Assembly (NCBI GenBank): GCA_011799875.1
Contig: JAAAXO010000153.1
Coordinates: forward strand, 124,001 to 188,000
Origin: Thinopyrum elongatum
Lineage: Eukaryota > Streptophyta > Magnoliopsida > Poales > Poaceae
Direction: 5' to 3'
DNA length: 64,000 nt
Numbering within the stretch: position 1 is the stretch's first letter; the number at the start of each line of letters is the position of its first letter. The position numbers and the translations under genes are program-made. The notes beneath the pieces are model-generated. The model was given only the letters and a program-made list of their open reading frames with translations, was not told the DNA's origin and did not search any database. Shown here one piece after another: positions 34,878 to 45,348 of this stretch.

Positions 34878-37418
34878 GTGTTTTCTAAACTCGACTTGAG
34901 GTTGGGTTATCACCAGATCCGTGTTCGCGAAGAGGATATTCCGAAGACTACATTCGTTACTCGTTATGGCTCTTACGAGTACACAGTCATGTCGTTTGGT
35001 TTAACAAACGCTCCAGCTACATTCTCCCGCCTAATGAATTACATATTCATGGATTACCTCGACAAATTTGTCGTGGTATATCTGGATGATATTCTAGTTT
35101 ATTCGAAGAACAAAGAAGAACATGCTGAGCATCTTCGCCTTGTTCTGGAGAGACTTCGAGAGCACCAATTGTATGCCAAGTATTCTAAGTGCAAATTCTG
35201 GCTTTCTGAAGTAACCTACCTTGGACATGTCATCTCCAAGGATGGTATCGCAGTTAACCCGGAGCGAGTTCAGGCTATTCTTGACTGGACCCCTCCGAAG
35301 AATGTCAAGCAAGTCAGAAGTTTCCTTGGGCTTGCAAGTTATTGTCGCCGTTTCATCGAAAATTTCTCCAAGATTGCCAAGCCCCTGACTAATCTGTTCC
35401 ACAAAGGCGTTAAGTTTGAGTGGACAGACAAATGTCAGGAAAGCTTCCAGACCCTCAAGGACAAGCTGACTTCTGCTCCAGTCCTTGCTCCTCCAGACTC
35501 TCGCAAAGATTTTGTGATCTTCTGCGACGCCTCTCGCCAAGGACTAGGTTGCGTCCTATTGCAAGAGCGAAGAGTAATTGCTTATGCTTCACGACAACTG
35601 CGTCCACATGAAGAGAATTACCCAGTGCATGATCTCGAACTTGCTGCTGTCATTTATGCTTTGAAGCAGTGGCGTCATTACCTCCTTGGTAATCGGTGTG
35701 AGATTTACACCGATCATCAGAGCTTGAAGTACTTATTCACTCAACCGGAACTTAATCTTCGTCAGCAGCGATGGTTGGAAACAATCACCGATTATGACTG
35801 TGGTATTTCCTACACTCCCGGCAAGGCTAATGTGATGGCTGATGCCTTGAGCCGCAAGTCCTATAGTAACAACCTCATGGTAAAGCAAGCTCAACCCCAG
35901 CTATATGAAGAATTGCGCAAGCTGAATCTCTGCATCATCCCGCAAGGTTCTCTTAATAACCTTGTGATACAACCAGATCTTGAGAAAGCTGTCAAGATTG
36001 CGCAAGCCAAGGATGCTGAAATTGATCTAATGAAGAAAGAGCTTCATGTCCAAAAGTACAGGGATTTCTCGATTGCTGAAGATGGAACCTTGTACTTCCG
36101 AGACCGCATTGTAGTACCTCGCTTCGAGCTGATGACTGACAAAGTCATGAAGGAGGCCCATGATACACCGCTATCTATCCATCCGGGTAGTACCAAAATG
36201 TATCGAGATCTTCGTCAAAGGTACTGGTGGTCTAGAATGAAGCAAGATATTGCTCGTTATGTTGCCGAGTGTGACGTTTGTCGTCGCGTGAAGGCAGAAC
36301 ATCAGAAACCTGCTGGAATTCTACAACCGCTCCCTATTCCTCTATGGAAGTGGGATAAAGTGCAAATGGACTTCATTACTGGTCTTCCCAAGTCTCAGAA
36401 GGGTCACGATGCCATTCTTGTCGTCGTCGACCAACTCTCCAAGGTTGCACACTTTCTGCCAGTTAAGGAGACTATTACTGCTAGTCAGTTAGCAGAGCTA
36501 TATATCTCCAGAATTGTTTCACTCCATGGTATTCCCAAGGAAATCAGTTCAGACCGTGGTAGCATTTTCACTGGCCATTTCTGGGAAAGTTTCCAGAAAG
36601 CAATGGGAACTCATATTACCTGGAGTTCAGCTTATCATCCCCAATCCCAAGGCCAAGTTGAGCGCGTTAATCAAGTGCTTGAAGACATGCTTCGAGCCTG
36701 TGTTATATCCTTCGGTAAGAAATGGGAGGAATCTCTCCCGTATGCCGAGTTCTCTTATAACAACAGTTATCAAGCCATCTTAAAAATGGCCCCATTTGAG
36801 GTTCTTTATGGACGTAAATGTCGAACCCCTCTGAATTGGTCAGAAACTGGGGAACGACCTCTTGTTGGACCGGACATTATTCAGCATGCCGAAGAACAAG
36901 TCCGAATTGTCCGGGAGAATCTCAAAGCAGCTCAAGACCGTCAGAAGAGTAATTATGATCGCAAGCGATGGGGTGTGATCTATCAACCTGGTGATCAAGC
37001 TTATCTTTGTGTCACTCCAATGAAGGGCACCCGTCGTTTCAGAATTAAGGGCAAGCTAGCTCCTCGCTATATTGGTCCTTTCCGCATCGTGGCTAGACGG
37101 GGACAGGTGGCATATAAATTGGAGTTGCCACCGCGATTCTCCCATATTCATGATGTCTTCCACGTGTCGCAACTCCGTAAGTGCTTCAAGGAATCCCCGC
37201 ACCGTGCAGTGGATCATGAGATGCTCGAGCTACAAGATGATCTTTCCTATAAGGAGCATCCGATCCGCATCCTCGACGAAGCTGAGCGTCGTACTCGTCA
37301 GAAGACGACCAAGTTCCTAAAAGTGCAATGGTCGAATCACACTGAAGACGAAGCCACTTGGGAACGCGAGGATCATCTTCGGGAAGAATATCCCGGACTC
37401 TTTCCTTCTACCTCCTAA
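34878..37418 (+). CDS. Tekay-type truncated pol: RT, RNase H, integrase, chromodomain
   Basis: 846 codons open from a GTG at 34878 (no good ATG start, because the true N-terminus is deleted). Order: RT from [15 protein letters not shown] with catalytic YLDDILVYS (residue about 70); RNase H from [10 protein letters not shown] (about 215); integrase zinc domain with [11 protein letters not shown]...CDVCRR (about 430-470); integrase core [20 protein letters not shown] and QVERVNQ (about 495-595); and a C-terminal chromodomain ([19 protein letters not shown], about 805-825) ending PGLFPSTS. The frame is clean over its whole length, so the deletion may be older than or independent of the insertion. 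Without gag and protease the copy is non-autonomous. Confidence 0.88.
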   Translation: MFSKLDLRLGYHQIRVREEDIPKTTFVTRYGSYEYTVMSFGLTNAPATFSRLMNYIFMDYLDKFVVVYLDDILVYSKNKEEHAEHLRLVLERLREHQLYAKYSKCKFWLSEVTYLGHVISKDGIAVNPERVQAILDWTPPKNVKQVRSFLGLASYCRRFIENFSKIAKPLTNLFHKGVKFEWTDKCQESFQTLKDKLTSAPVLAPPDSRKDFVIFCDASRQGLGCVLLQERRVIAYASRQLRPHEENYPVHDLELAAVIYALKQWRHYLLGNRCEIYTDHQSLKYLFTQPELNLRQQRWLETITDYDCGISYTPGKANVMADALSRKSYSNNLMVKQAQPQLYEELRKLNLCIIPQGSLNNLVIQPDLEKAVKIAQAKDAEIDLMKKELHVQKYRDFSIAEDGTLYFRDRIVVPRFELMTDKVMKEAHDTPLSIHPGSTKMYRDLRQRYWWSRMKQDIARYVAECDVCRRVKAEHQKPAGILQPLPIPLWKWDKVQMDFITGLPKSQKGHDAILVVVDQLSKVAHFLPVKETITASQLAELYISRIVSLHGIPKEISSDRGSIFTGHFWESFQKAMGTHITWSSAYHPQSQGQVERVNQVLEDMLRACVISFGKKWEESLPYAEFSYNNSYQAILKMAPFEVLYGRKCRTPLNWSETGERPLVGPDIIQHAEEQVRIVRENLKAAQDRQKSNYDRKRWGVIYQPGDQAYLCVTPMKGTRRFRIKGKLAPRYIGPFRIVARRGQVAYKLELPPRFSHIHDVFHVSQLRKCFKESPHRAVDHEMLELQDDLSYKEHPIRILDEAERRTRQKTTKFLKVQWSNHTEDEATWEREDHLREEYPGLFPSTS

Positions 37419-37439
37419 CATTCTCGGGACGAGAATTTC

Positions 37440-37457
37440 TTTTAGAGGAGGAGAACT
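37440..37457 (+). other. Tekay-type polypurine tract
   Basis: The purine-rich stretch AGAGGAGGAGAAC lies immediately before the 3' LTR (TGTAACACC at 37458). Confidence 0.7.
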
Positions 37458-40400
37458 TGTAACACCCCCTTGTAATAAACTCTGTGACACTCTGTTAAAA
37501 CTGCCAAGTCATGATCATTTGCAGTGCCAAGTCATAAGGGTTAATGATCCAATTCAAATCCACATCTGAAAATCAACTCAAATTCAAAAGTGAAATATAA
37601 AGTTGTTCAAACTCTGTTGGGAAAATGTTCATTAAATGGCCAATAATCCAGGAACATTTCTAAAACCAATATCAAAATAATTGGAGTTAGATAAGTGACT
37701 CTAACAAGATGAAACAGCCCCAAAAATAGAATATTTGATATATTTAAAATCATATCAAATCCCAACAAACTTCAATTCTGTCCAAACCAATTTTTGGCAG
37801 TGCTAGATATTGCAACATATTTATGTGGCATAACTCACTGTTTTACAAAAGACATTAAGTGGCCTAATCATTTCGCAACAGAAAAGAAAAGAGAAAAGGA
37901 AAAGAAATAAAAGAAAAAGACTAAAGCTGGACTGGACCAAGTGCACAGTGCATTGGCCCAGCCCAGCTGGCCCATCCCCTTCTCTCTCCCTCGCCGTGTC
38001 AACCTCCCTGTGGACGAGCGCGCGCGCGCCGGCGAGACTCCGACAGCGCGACGCCGCTGGCGCCGCGAGGGGATAAGGGTGAGGCCCGTGCGTCTCCCCT
38101 GGCTCTCCTCGCCACTTTCCCCTCTCCTCTCTCTCGCTCCGCCCGTCTTCCCCTCCAGATCCAGAGAGGCCGAGCGCCAGCCTCGCCGCCGTTCGCCTCC
38201 GTCGCAGCCACCGTCATCCCCGAGGCACGCCGAGCTGTCCACCGTCTCCGCCTCCTCGACTACGCTGCCCCGAGCCATTCGGTGGAGCCGAGGAGCCCCA
38301 GAGACGCCGAGCCGCACCGCCCCCTTCTTCTCGGACTCCGGCGAGAACCCGGCGAATCCAGCCGCTCCGCGCCTACTCCGAGCAGGCTCTGAACGGCTAC
38401 CACCGCTGTGAGCCTCTCCTTCCCTCCCTGCTTCTTTTCCTCGTCGTTCCCGAGCTGTAGACACCGCCCCGTTCACGCCCGAGCTCACCGTCGCGCGACC
38501 TCGTCGCCGGCGTGGCCACGGTGACCAAATGGTCCCGTGCGCGCCACCATCACACTCACCGCGACGAGTAGACCCCGCGCTAGCCTTTTCTTTCACTTGT
38601 TTGCGCGCTGGGTCGCCGTTTCCGTCGCTCGCCCGAGCACCTCGCCGCCGATGTCGTCGCCGCCGTCGCATTAGGCCACCCCGAGCTGCTCCGGCACCGT
38701 AGATCGACGCGGGATGGAGTTGCCGTTCGAACGCGCCTTTCCGTGCGTGAAATGGCTGTTTCTGGCCGTTTTCCGACGGGTCCCGAGCGACGCCGCCGCG
38801 AAACGAGCTCGCCGGAGCAGCTCCGGCGGCCGTCCGACGTGGCGCTGGTGGGTCCAGCCCCAGAGCCGCTGCCAGTTTGACCTAGTCAACGTGCTGACTG
38901 GGCACCCAGGCCCACTGACATGTGGGCCCACACGCTAGTTTAATTAATTAACGAATTTAATTAATAAAGATAATTAGATTAGTGCAAATACTCACTGACA
39001 GGTGGGGTCCACCCCCTTAATTAATCCAATTAGATTAGTTTGAATCTCTGTTAAGCCACAGAGGCTGACATGTGGGTCCCACAGGACCCACATGTCATAT
39101 TTGACTCGGTCAGCCGGCTGTTGACCTACTGACGTCAGCAGTGCATCATGCTGACGTCAAAACCCATTTTCTGTAAATAAAATAATTCCAGAAATTCAAA
39201 TAAACTTTAAAAATTAATAACTTTTAAACCGTAGCTCGGATCGAAAAAGTTAAAACATGAAAGTTGCTCAGAACGACGAGACGAGTTTGATCGTGCCGTC
39301 TCTTTCTCCATCGGAACCCCCTACGTAGAAGAACTCGTAACTCCGGACCCGAATCCGGTAGATGAATAGTGCACACACGTCGGATATTAAATCCCAGATT
39401 AATTTTAAAAATAACTAAAATGACTTAGATGCATAATTAGGCAACCCTGCACTGCATCATAGCTTCACACGCACCGTATTGCATTTTGTTTGCATTATGT
39501 TTACCTGTTTCTTCCCCCTCTTCTCTCTCGGTAGACCCCGACGTTGACGTAGCTCCCGAGGCAGACGCCGCACAGGAGTACGACTACGTCCCCGACGGTA
39601 CCACTGAAGACCTTGCCCTTGCCCCAGAGCAAACAGGCAAGCACCCCCATTTTGAGCATGCCTATATCGCCTATTCCCTTCTCTCTTATGCTTGCATTAG
39701 AACTGCTACTGCTACTGTTTTCCTATATCTGCTGCATAGCCTGTTTATTGTAACCTGCCTTGCTACCTTACTGGTTATCCTAGACTGCTTAGTATAGACT
39801 GGGTAGAGACACGACAGAGACCCCCACTTGATCCCGACTGCCCTGCTGGACATCAGAAGACCCGATCATCGGGATTAAAGACCAGACCCTGGCACCGCAC
39901 ATCACTACCCCTTAGTTGCCGACACTGCTGGGTTACCGTCGAGTGCCGAGGGTGATACCTCGTTAGCACTTCTGATGTTAACCTTGTAGGTTAGTTACTC
40001 GGTCGTGGTAAGCGAGGGTGATTCCTCCTACACCACCCCTGATAACGACGTCGTCGCGCAACTCCTCAAGGTGGACCTCGAGGGTGATTCCTCCTTCGTT
40101 CACCTTGATGATAACATCGAGCGGGAATTCCATCGAGGGTGATTCCTCAGGGTTCCCTTCGGTGTCAGACACACAGTTACTGTTGATGAGTGGACTTGCA
40201 CTAAACCATGATACTAAAGATGGGTCGGCCCTGAGGGGTACCCGCGCGAGCTTAACGCGAAGTGATGTGGAGTCGGGTTGACCTGGATGGTGCCCGCGAG
40301 ATAACTACGAGGCGTGGCCGGGCATTCTTAGCCCTTGCCGCAAGTCCTCGAGACGGGGCGACGGGGTCACATCGATCGTGAGTCTCTACTCGTTTCCGCG

Positions 40401-41630
40401 CGCTCCTAATCCACTACGGTTTGGATATTTGATCCGAGGGGCCTCCGGCCCGATAGCACTAACCATCACGTGGGCATAGTATGGGCGTTCTGCGTAATTA
40501 CTTCAGCCAGAGCTTAATGGATGTCAGCGACTGATGCGGCACACGCTGGGTTGGACTGGGAACGCAACCGCGCTTGTATAAGGGGTTGCTAGGTCTGCTC
40601 ACCGACGGTGCACGTAACGTGCAGGAGTTCCCGGGGCGATGGCCCAAGACCCCTAGGGGCATAGGTTTTGTCCGGCGTGCTGACCTCTCTGTTAAGTATT
40701 TGGTCGGGTTGCGGCGTGTTGCTTAGCCGAGGCCGGGCATGACCCAGAAAAGTGTGTCCGGCCGGAGTTAAGCGAGCGTGGTGGGTAAGTTGTTGCACCC
40801 CTGCAGGGAAGAAACTTCTATCGATAGCCTCTCCTACGGTAACGGACACTCGGAGTTGTATCCCGATCGGTACAACTAGAACATGTGATGAGAACTGGAT
40901 AGTACGGCTCTGGGATTGCTTTCTCGCAGGGAGTCGAGAAAGGATCTCAGGTCGAGGTTGATGATACTACTACTACTGCTTTACATTATGTTCATCTGAT
41001 CTAGTCTTTTGCTGCAAGACTGTTGAAGATGCTGAAGATGCTAGTCTTCGATAGGACTAGGCTTTCCCCCTCTAATCTGGCATTTCTGCAGCCCAGTCCA
41101 CACATACAGCCCCCTTTGAAAATGATGCATATGTAGTGTAGATCCTTGCTTGCTGAGTACTTCGGATGAGTACTCACGTTTGCTTTATTTTCTTTTTCCC
41201 CATATTCCTTTTGATGTCACCAGACGACGGAGCCCCTGAGCCAGACGCCCCAGCCGACGACCAGTACTACTACCCGCCTAGTGAGTACTACTACTACGAG
41301 GAGCCGTTCGACGACCAGGAGTAGGATTGGAGGGTCCAGGGCAGGAGGCCTACGCCTTTCGATCGTAGTATTTTATTTTACCCCGCCTCTGTGAAGGCCT
41401 ATTTCTCTCTCTGTAATATATCTGTACCAAGATATCTAATGCTTCCGCTGACGCTTGTATGCCATCGAGCTATGTATTCGAGCCCTCGAGGCCCTGGCTT
41501 GTAATATTAAGCTTGTATGACTTTATTTTATGTTTTAGAGTTGTGTTGTGATATCTTCAAGTGAGTCCTTAGGCCTGATCGTGCGCATTTGCGTGAATGA
41601 TTAGTGCACGATTAAGCCGGGGTCGTCACA
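37458..41630 (+). repeat. Tekay-type 3' LTR, complete
   Basis: 4173 bp, from TGTAACACCCCC to GTCGTCACA, followed by TTTCG. It is AT-rich at first, then GC-rich (37950-38930), then mixed. It gives the uninterrupted reference for the 5' LTR, including the empty CRW site around 39774-39778. A 267-codon antisense frame in the GC-rich block (37868-38671) is shorter and disrupted in the 5' LTR and is not called a gene. Confidence 0.92.
41214..41324 (+). other. Exon-like short ORF, 3' LTR copy
   Basis: Second copy of the frame at 34027-34137, same length. The two differ by one replacement (Thr/Ala) and a silent AGC/AGT change. Confidence 0.4.
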
Positions 41631-42002
41631 TTTCGCATCAACAGTTAATTCAATGGGTTCACTCAAAATTGTTTGATAACATGGCAAAATCAAATCATCA
41701 ACATAGTCCTCTAACATAGCTGGTGTGATCAAAGTAGTGGGTAGCTCATCATATGGTGCATTTAAATTGGCAAGGCATTCATCATACTCATGTGGAGGTG
41801 GAAGATCGGTACCTTTGTCATTACCTCTTATGATCAACTCAGATGATGTAGGCACTCTCGGAGGTGATGTGTCACATGGTGGAGGTGATGTAGTCCTCAC
41901 AACGACGGATATGGTTGTCATAGTACGCCTAGTAGTTGAAGGAACAACCGTATCATCTCTTGGAATGTGCACCCTGCGCTTATTCTCCTTGTGGACAACA
42001 TG
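41631..42002 (-). pseudogene. noaCRW unrecognised coding region, N-terminal part
   Basis: About 123 codons in the same frame as the gag that precedes it, separated from it only by a TGA at 42003-42005. The visible protein is Pro/Thr-rich (TTSPPPCDTSPPRVPT) and then acidic (MLEDYVDDLILPCYQTIL). It is cut by the Tekay insertion, and the frame continues at 17461. There is no zinc knuckle and no protease, RT or integrase signature. I do not recognise the domain. The TGA may be a real gag stop or an inactivating mutation. Confidence 0.65.
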
Positions 42003-42614
42003 TCATTTTATTTCCTGTTCAGCTTTACAAGCAAGACGAAACAAATGGTCCATAGGATAACACTCTTCATGAATTAGTATCTCCTGAATATCACGGTTTA
42101 ATCCTCCCCAAAATCTATCAATAAAATCATCTTCACTTTCCTCTAACAAGGAGTGCAACAAGGTAGTTCGTAAATCATCGTAATATTTTGTTACAGTGTC
42201 GCTACCTTGTTTTAAATGTTGTAGTTTTTTAATCATGCCACGAGTATAATAAACATCGACAAATCTATCTCTCGTGACAAGCTTTAAATCATCCCAAGTA
42301 GTAGGTACAGAATCAGGGTATAACCGACAATGTTCACTCCACCAAGCAGTAGCAAAACCAGTGAATGTACCAACCGCGGCCTTAACTTTTTTACGTTCAG
42401 AAAAATTATGGGAAGCAAATATAGCATTTATTTTGAACTCCCATTCAATATATAAATTAGGCTTAAAACGACCATTAAAAGGTGGCATGGAAACAAGAAC
42501 CTGATTGTGCACATTCTGATGTCTTTGCACCTCTTGTGACGGTGGTTGTATTGTCGGAGGTGGTGGCACGTCTCCCACGATCGATGAAGCCCAACTGACT
42601 CTTGAACCTGCCAT
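42003..42614 (-). CDS. noaCRW Gag (short)
   Basis: 203 codons starting MAGSRVSW, with ATG in the same position relative to the leader as in CRW. It lacks the long coiled-coil and Pro/Gln-rich N-terminus of CRW Gag and goes quickly to the capsid-like region: PPFNGRFKPNLYIEWE, then [30 protein letters not shown] and FWGGLNRDIQEIL. It ends CKAEQEIK followed by TGA, at the point where CRW continues [11 protein letters not shown]. Similarity to CRW Gag is obvious but clearly below that among CRW copies. It may form particles with, or be packaged by, CRW Gag; this is inference. Confidence 0.82.
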   Translation of the reverse strand: MAGSRVSWASSIVGDVPPPPTIQPPSQEVQRHQNVHNQVLVSMPPFNGRFKPNLYIEWEFKINAIFASHNFSERKKVKAAVGTFTGFATAWWSEHCRLYPDSVPTTWDDLKLVTRDRFVDVYYTRGMIKKLQHLKQGSDTVTKYYDDLRTTLLHSLLEESEDDFIDRFWGGLNRDIQEILIHEECYPMDHLFRLACKAEQEIK

Positions 42615-44426
42615 ATTTAGTAGAAAACAAGAAACAAAATCCGAGAATAATGTTCCTACGAACTACTAGGGTGTGGTGTTAAAGCGCTCACAGTAAAGCA
42701 AATATCAATGTCTTTCAAGTTCTTACCATGCAACAGGTGGCGGTCGGCAACCGGTGGTGTCAAATAACTCCAAAAGTTGGGTAAAGCGATTGCCAGGTGA
42801 ACGTATGTATACACGGAGTAGAAATATGTGGAGCTGGGATGGCTTTATATATGTCGAAAAAAATGCTACAACCACGTTAATTAATGCAAGCTAAAAATTC
42901 ATTCAGAGTGGTCGAGTGCTAGTCCTAGGCAAGACCGTGCTAGAGACGCGAGCCTAAGACACAAGTGAAATTCTCGTGCGGTAACAACAAGTACTCAAGA
43001 TGCAACAAAAATTATGAGCGCGCACCAACTAGGAAGTACTAGCACCAGTATATCTCTTCTCGTCTACCACCAGATAATCCTTTCTTTTCTCTTCAGCCAA
43101 CCGTACCAAATTAACTCGTCAAACCAGAACTACTAGCAGGTATGATATCTCCAAATATTATGTACGTGGCTGCTCTCAGCTTTTTTTTACCTCAAACGTT
43201 TTCCCCTCACGTGCTGCACCCAGCCAACTTCTCTCTTCCTTTTTTTTCTCCGCACTTTTTTTAACTCTCTCTTTCTCATAGGAAACGCCTTCTCTCTCCA
43301 AAAAAAATTCAAATCCGAATGTAACTCCCTTTTTGTTGTTCTCTCTACCTTTCTGCAATCCAGCGAGGCAACCAATCAACAATAAAAATTCTGATTTGCC
43401 TTTCCACACAAGGCAACCGATGGATACCTTCCTTTTTCTTTCCTCCTAAAATCCCAAGACGTCCAGAACTTGGAAACGTCCAACTTAATTTTTTTTACTT
43501 TCTTTCTTTTTCACTAATCAATTTCTTTCCGTAGACGGTTAGGAAACTTTCCAAGTAGCACTCAATCACGTGAGCTGCTTCCTTCTAATCTCTCTTCTTC
43601 TCTTTTTTTTCAACAAATAAATCACGTGATGCTTCTCTTACCAAAATAACTTTCTTGCAAAAAGGAAATAACCATGCTAGAAATCCGGTCCCAAATCTGC
43701 ACCTTTTTTTTCTAGCGGTTAAAGCCTTCCAATTGTATAATACCACGAAATTTAACGCCCCCCTTCTTTTTATGGAAACCGGTCCAAACAAATATGCTTG
43801 GCCGAATCCTAACTGCCCAAAATATCAACTTTTTTTTCACGTTTTTTTGGGGCGACCAGATCTTGCCACGAATCTGGTAGTAGCACAGTTTCCAACAAAA
43901 GCAGTCCCAACAAGGCAACAATCCTACCAAAAGATCAGACCGAACCTTGAAATCCTCCTCTTTTTTAGTACTTTTTTCCTTTCCTTATTCTCTTTGCGTG
44001 GAGAGACAAACTGTAGTTTTTTTTTTGGAATCCAAACTTGCCAAAACGAACTACTCCTTCCAGATCTCACGTTAACAACCTCAACCATCCACGTTTTCCT
44101 TTATATTAGGCACATATACTTACGAATTCCAAGAAGATCAATCCAGATTAGACCAACCGAAACCTTGAATTCTTTTTTTATTAGGCTGATCGGACTTGAC
44201 TTTGTTTTTCTCTCTCGAAGATGAATATGGCTGCAAGATGAACTGATGAGATGATGACAAACGACAGCGGTGAGTGATGGCAGCGAAAAATGACAACAAA
44301 GATGGTGTATGCGGATGCGACATGAACAAAACGTGACCAGAACTCGAAAGTCTAAAAATCTAGACACTAAAACCAGCAACTCGACACACGATGCAACCGA
44401 AAAATTCAACAAAACAAAAACTAAGT
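42615..44426 (-). other. noaCRW leader, main part
   Basis: About 1.8 kb of leader. The first part parallels the CRW leader (CTTACCATGCAACAGG, a TAGACGCGAGCC-like stretch near 42950). The middle (about 43020-44230) is T/C-rich and not shared with CRW. The end (about 44320-44420) again matches CRW leader. It is interrupted at TAAGT (44422-44426) by the CRW complex and continues at 56061. A 189-codon frame inside (43655-44224) has no recognisable feature. Confidence 0.7.
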
Positions 44427-45348
44427 TGATAGAGGCGAGGGTGTCCCGATCTTTCGATGAGATGATAGCTATCGTTTTTGGTGGAGTAGACTTTGACGAT
44501 CCGACTACGAACGTGCGAGGACGTCGCGCCTTAGCAATCGCTAAACCAACTCCGAGAGGTTATTGACCACGCCGGAGCACAATCAACCTGACCACGAGGG
44601 TCTATCTCCTGCAAGCAAACGAAGAACAAGCAAGAAACTAAGATTTGCAATCTGGATATTGCGAATATAAGATGAAAGCTTTATTGACCAAGGTGGGGTT
44701 CTGTGACGTCTTGGTCTGGTCGTTGAACACAAACGAAGTACGCGAAGTTGCAGCTATGGCGAACTTTTAATCTAAACAAAACCCAAAGTCTAAACGGTGC
44801 CCTAAGGGCTGTATATATGGAGGAAGAGGAGGGGATTTCGTGGCCCTTGAAGGAGGGGTCCGAAACCAACCCTATCTCTTGTTTCCCCACACATACGGAC
44901 TCTAAAAACAGCCTATACTCAAGTATTTCGAAATTACATGGGCCTGGCCCAATAATAAGGTGACGCAACACCTATAATAGCCTCTGGACGAAATTTATGA
45001 AGTGACATCTTGTATATTTCGTCCAAGGCTTCCTGCACTCATTATGGTGGCTTCAAAGTCCTGAAATCATCACTAGTAACTCCGTTCTTGTTCCCCTTGT
45101 GCATGCCATCATCTCCATGCTTGAACTTGCTCCAAGGTTCCTCTTTCTTGTCCAAGCTAGGCCCTTCATTTGTAAGCAAAACAAATGTATCCAATTTAGG
45201 CAGCATCATATTCTCATGAACTTTAGAATCATTACCAAGAAACGAAAGTACCTGATATTTTAATTGGCGTGCGCGAGCTCTAGTAATTGGTCCAGTATGT
45301 ATAGAAGCAGGGGTTGTGGGTGTAACAATGGTATTGATGTCCTCATCA
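44427..45348 (-). repeat. CRW LTR, outer left of second complex
   Basis: 922 bp. The CA end at 44427 is preceded by TAAGT. The TG end is followed by the polypurine tract at 45349. Confidence 0.93.

Larger units (their letters stand above)
17467..41630 (+). mobile_element. Tekay/Del-type chromodomain LTR retrotransposon, gag-less, with nested CRW
   Basis: Flanked by the target duplication TTTCG (17462-17466 and 41631-41635). The LTRs begin TGTAACACCCCC and end GTCACA. The 5' LTR (4207 bp after removing the nested CRW) and 3' LTR (4173 bp) enclose an internal domain of only about 3 kb. That domain holds RT, RNase H, integrase and a chromodomain but no gag or protease. It is inserted in the coding region of noaCRW. 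LTRs this long with a TGTAACACCCC start are typical of the Tekay clade; I do not assign a Triticeae family name. Confidence 0.85.

Noticed and set aside
34878..37418. Possible pararetrovirus insertion
   Set aside because: The domain order RT-RNase H-integrase-chromodomain, an integrase core, and LTRs with a target duplication identify a chromovirus-type retrotransposon; no movement or coat protein is seen.
37868..38671. 267-codon antisense frame in the GC-rich part of the Tekay LTR
   Set aside because: It is broken into shorter pieces in the matching 5' LTR (17877-18680), has low-complexity Arg/Gly/Ala composition, and lies in LTR sequence; it is a GC-content artefact.
43655..44224. 189-codon frame in the noaCRW leader
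   Set aside because: It is in the leader, opposite to gag, has no recognisable motif and is not shared with CRW leaders.
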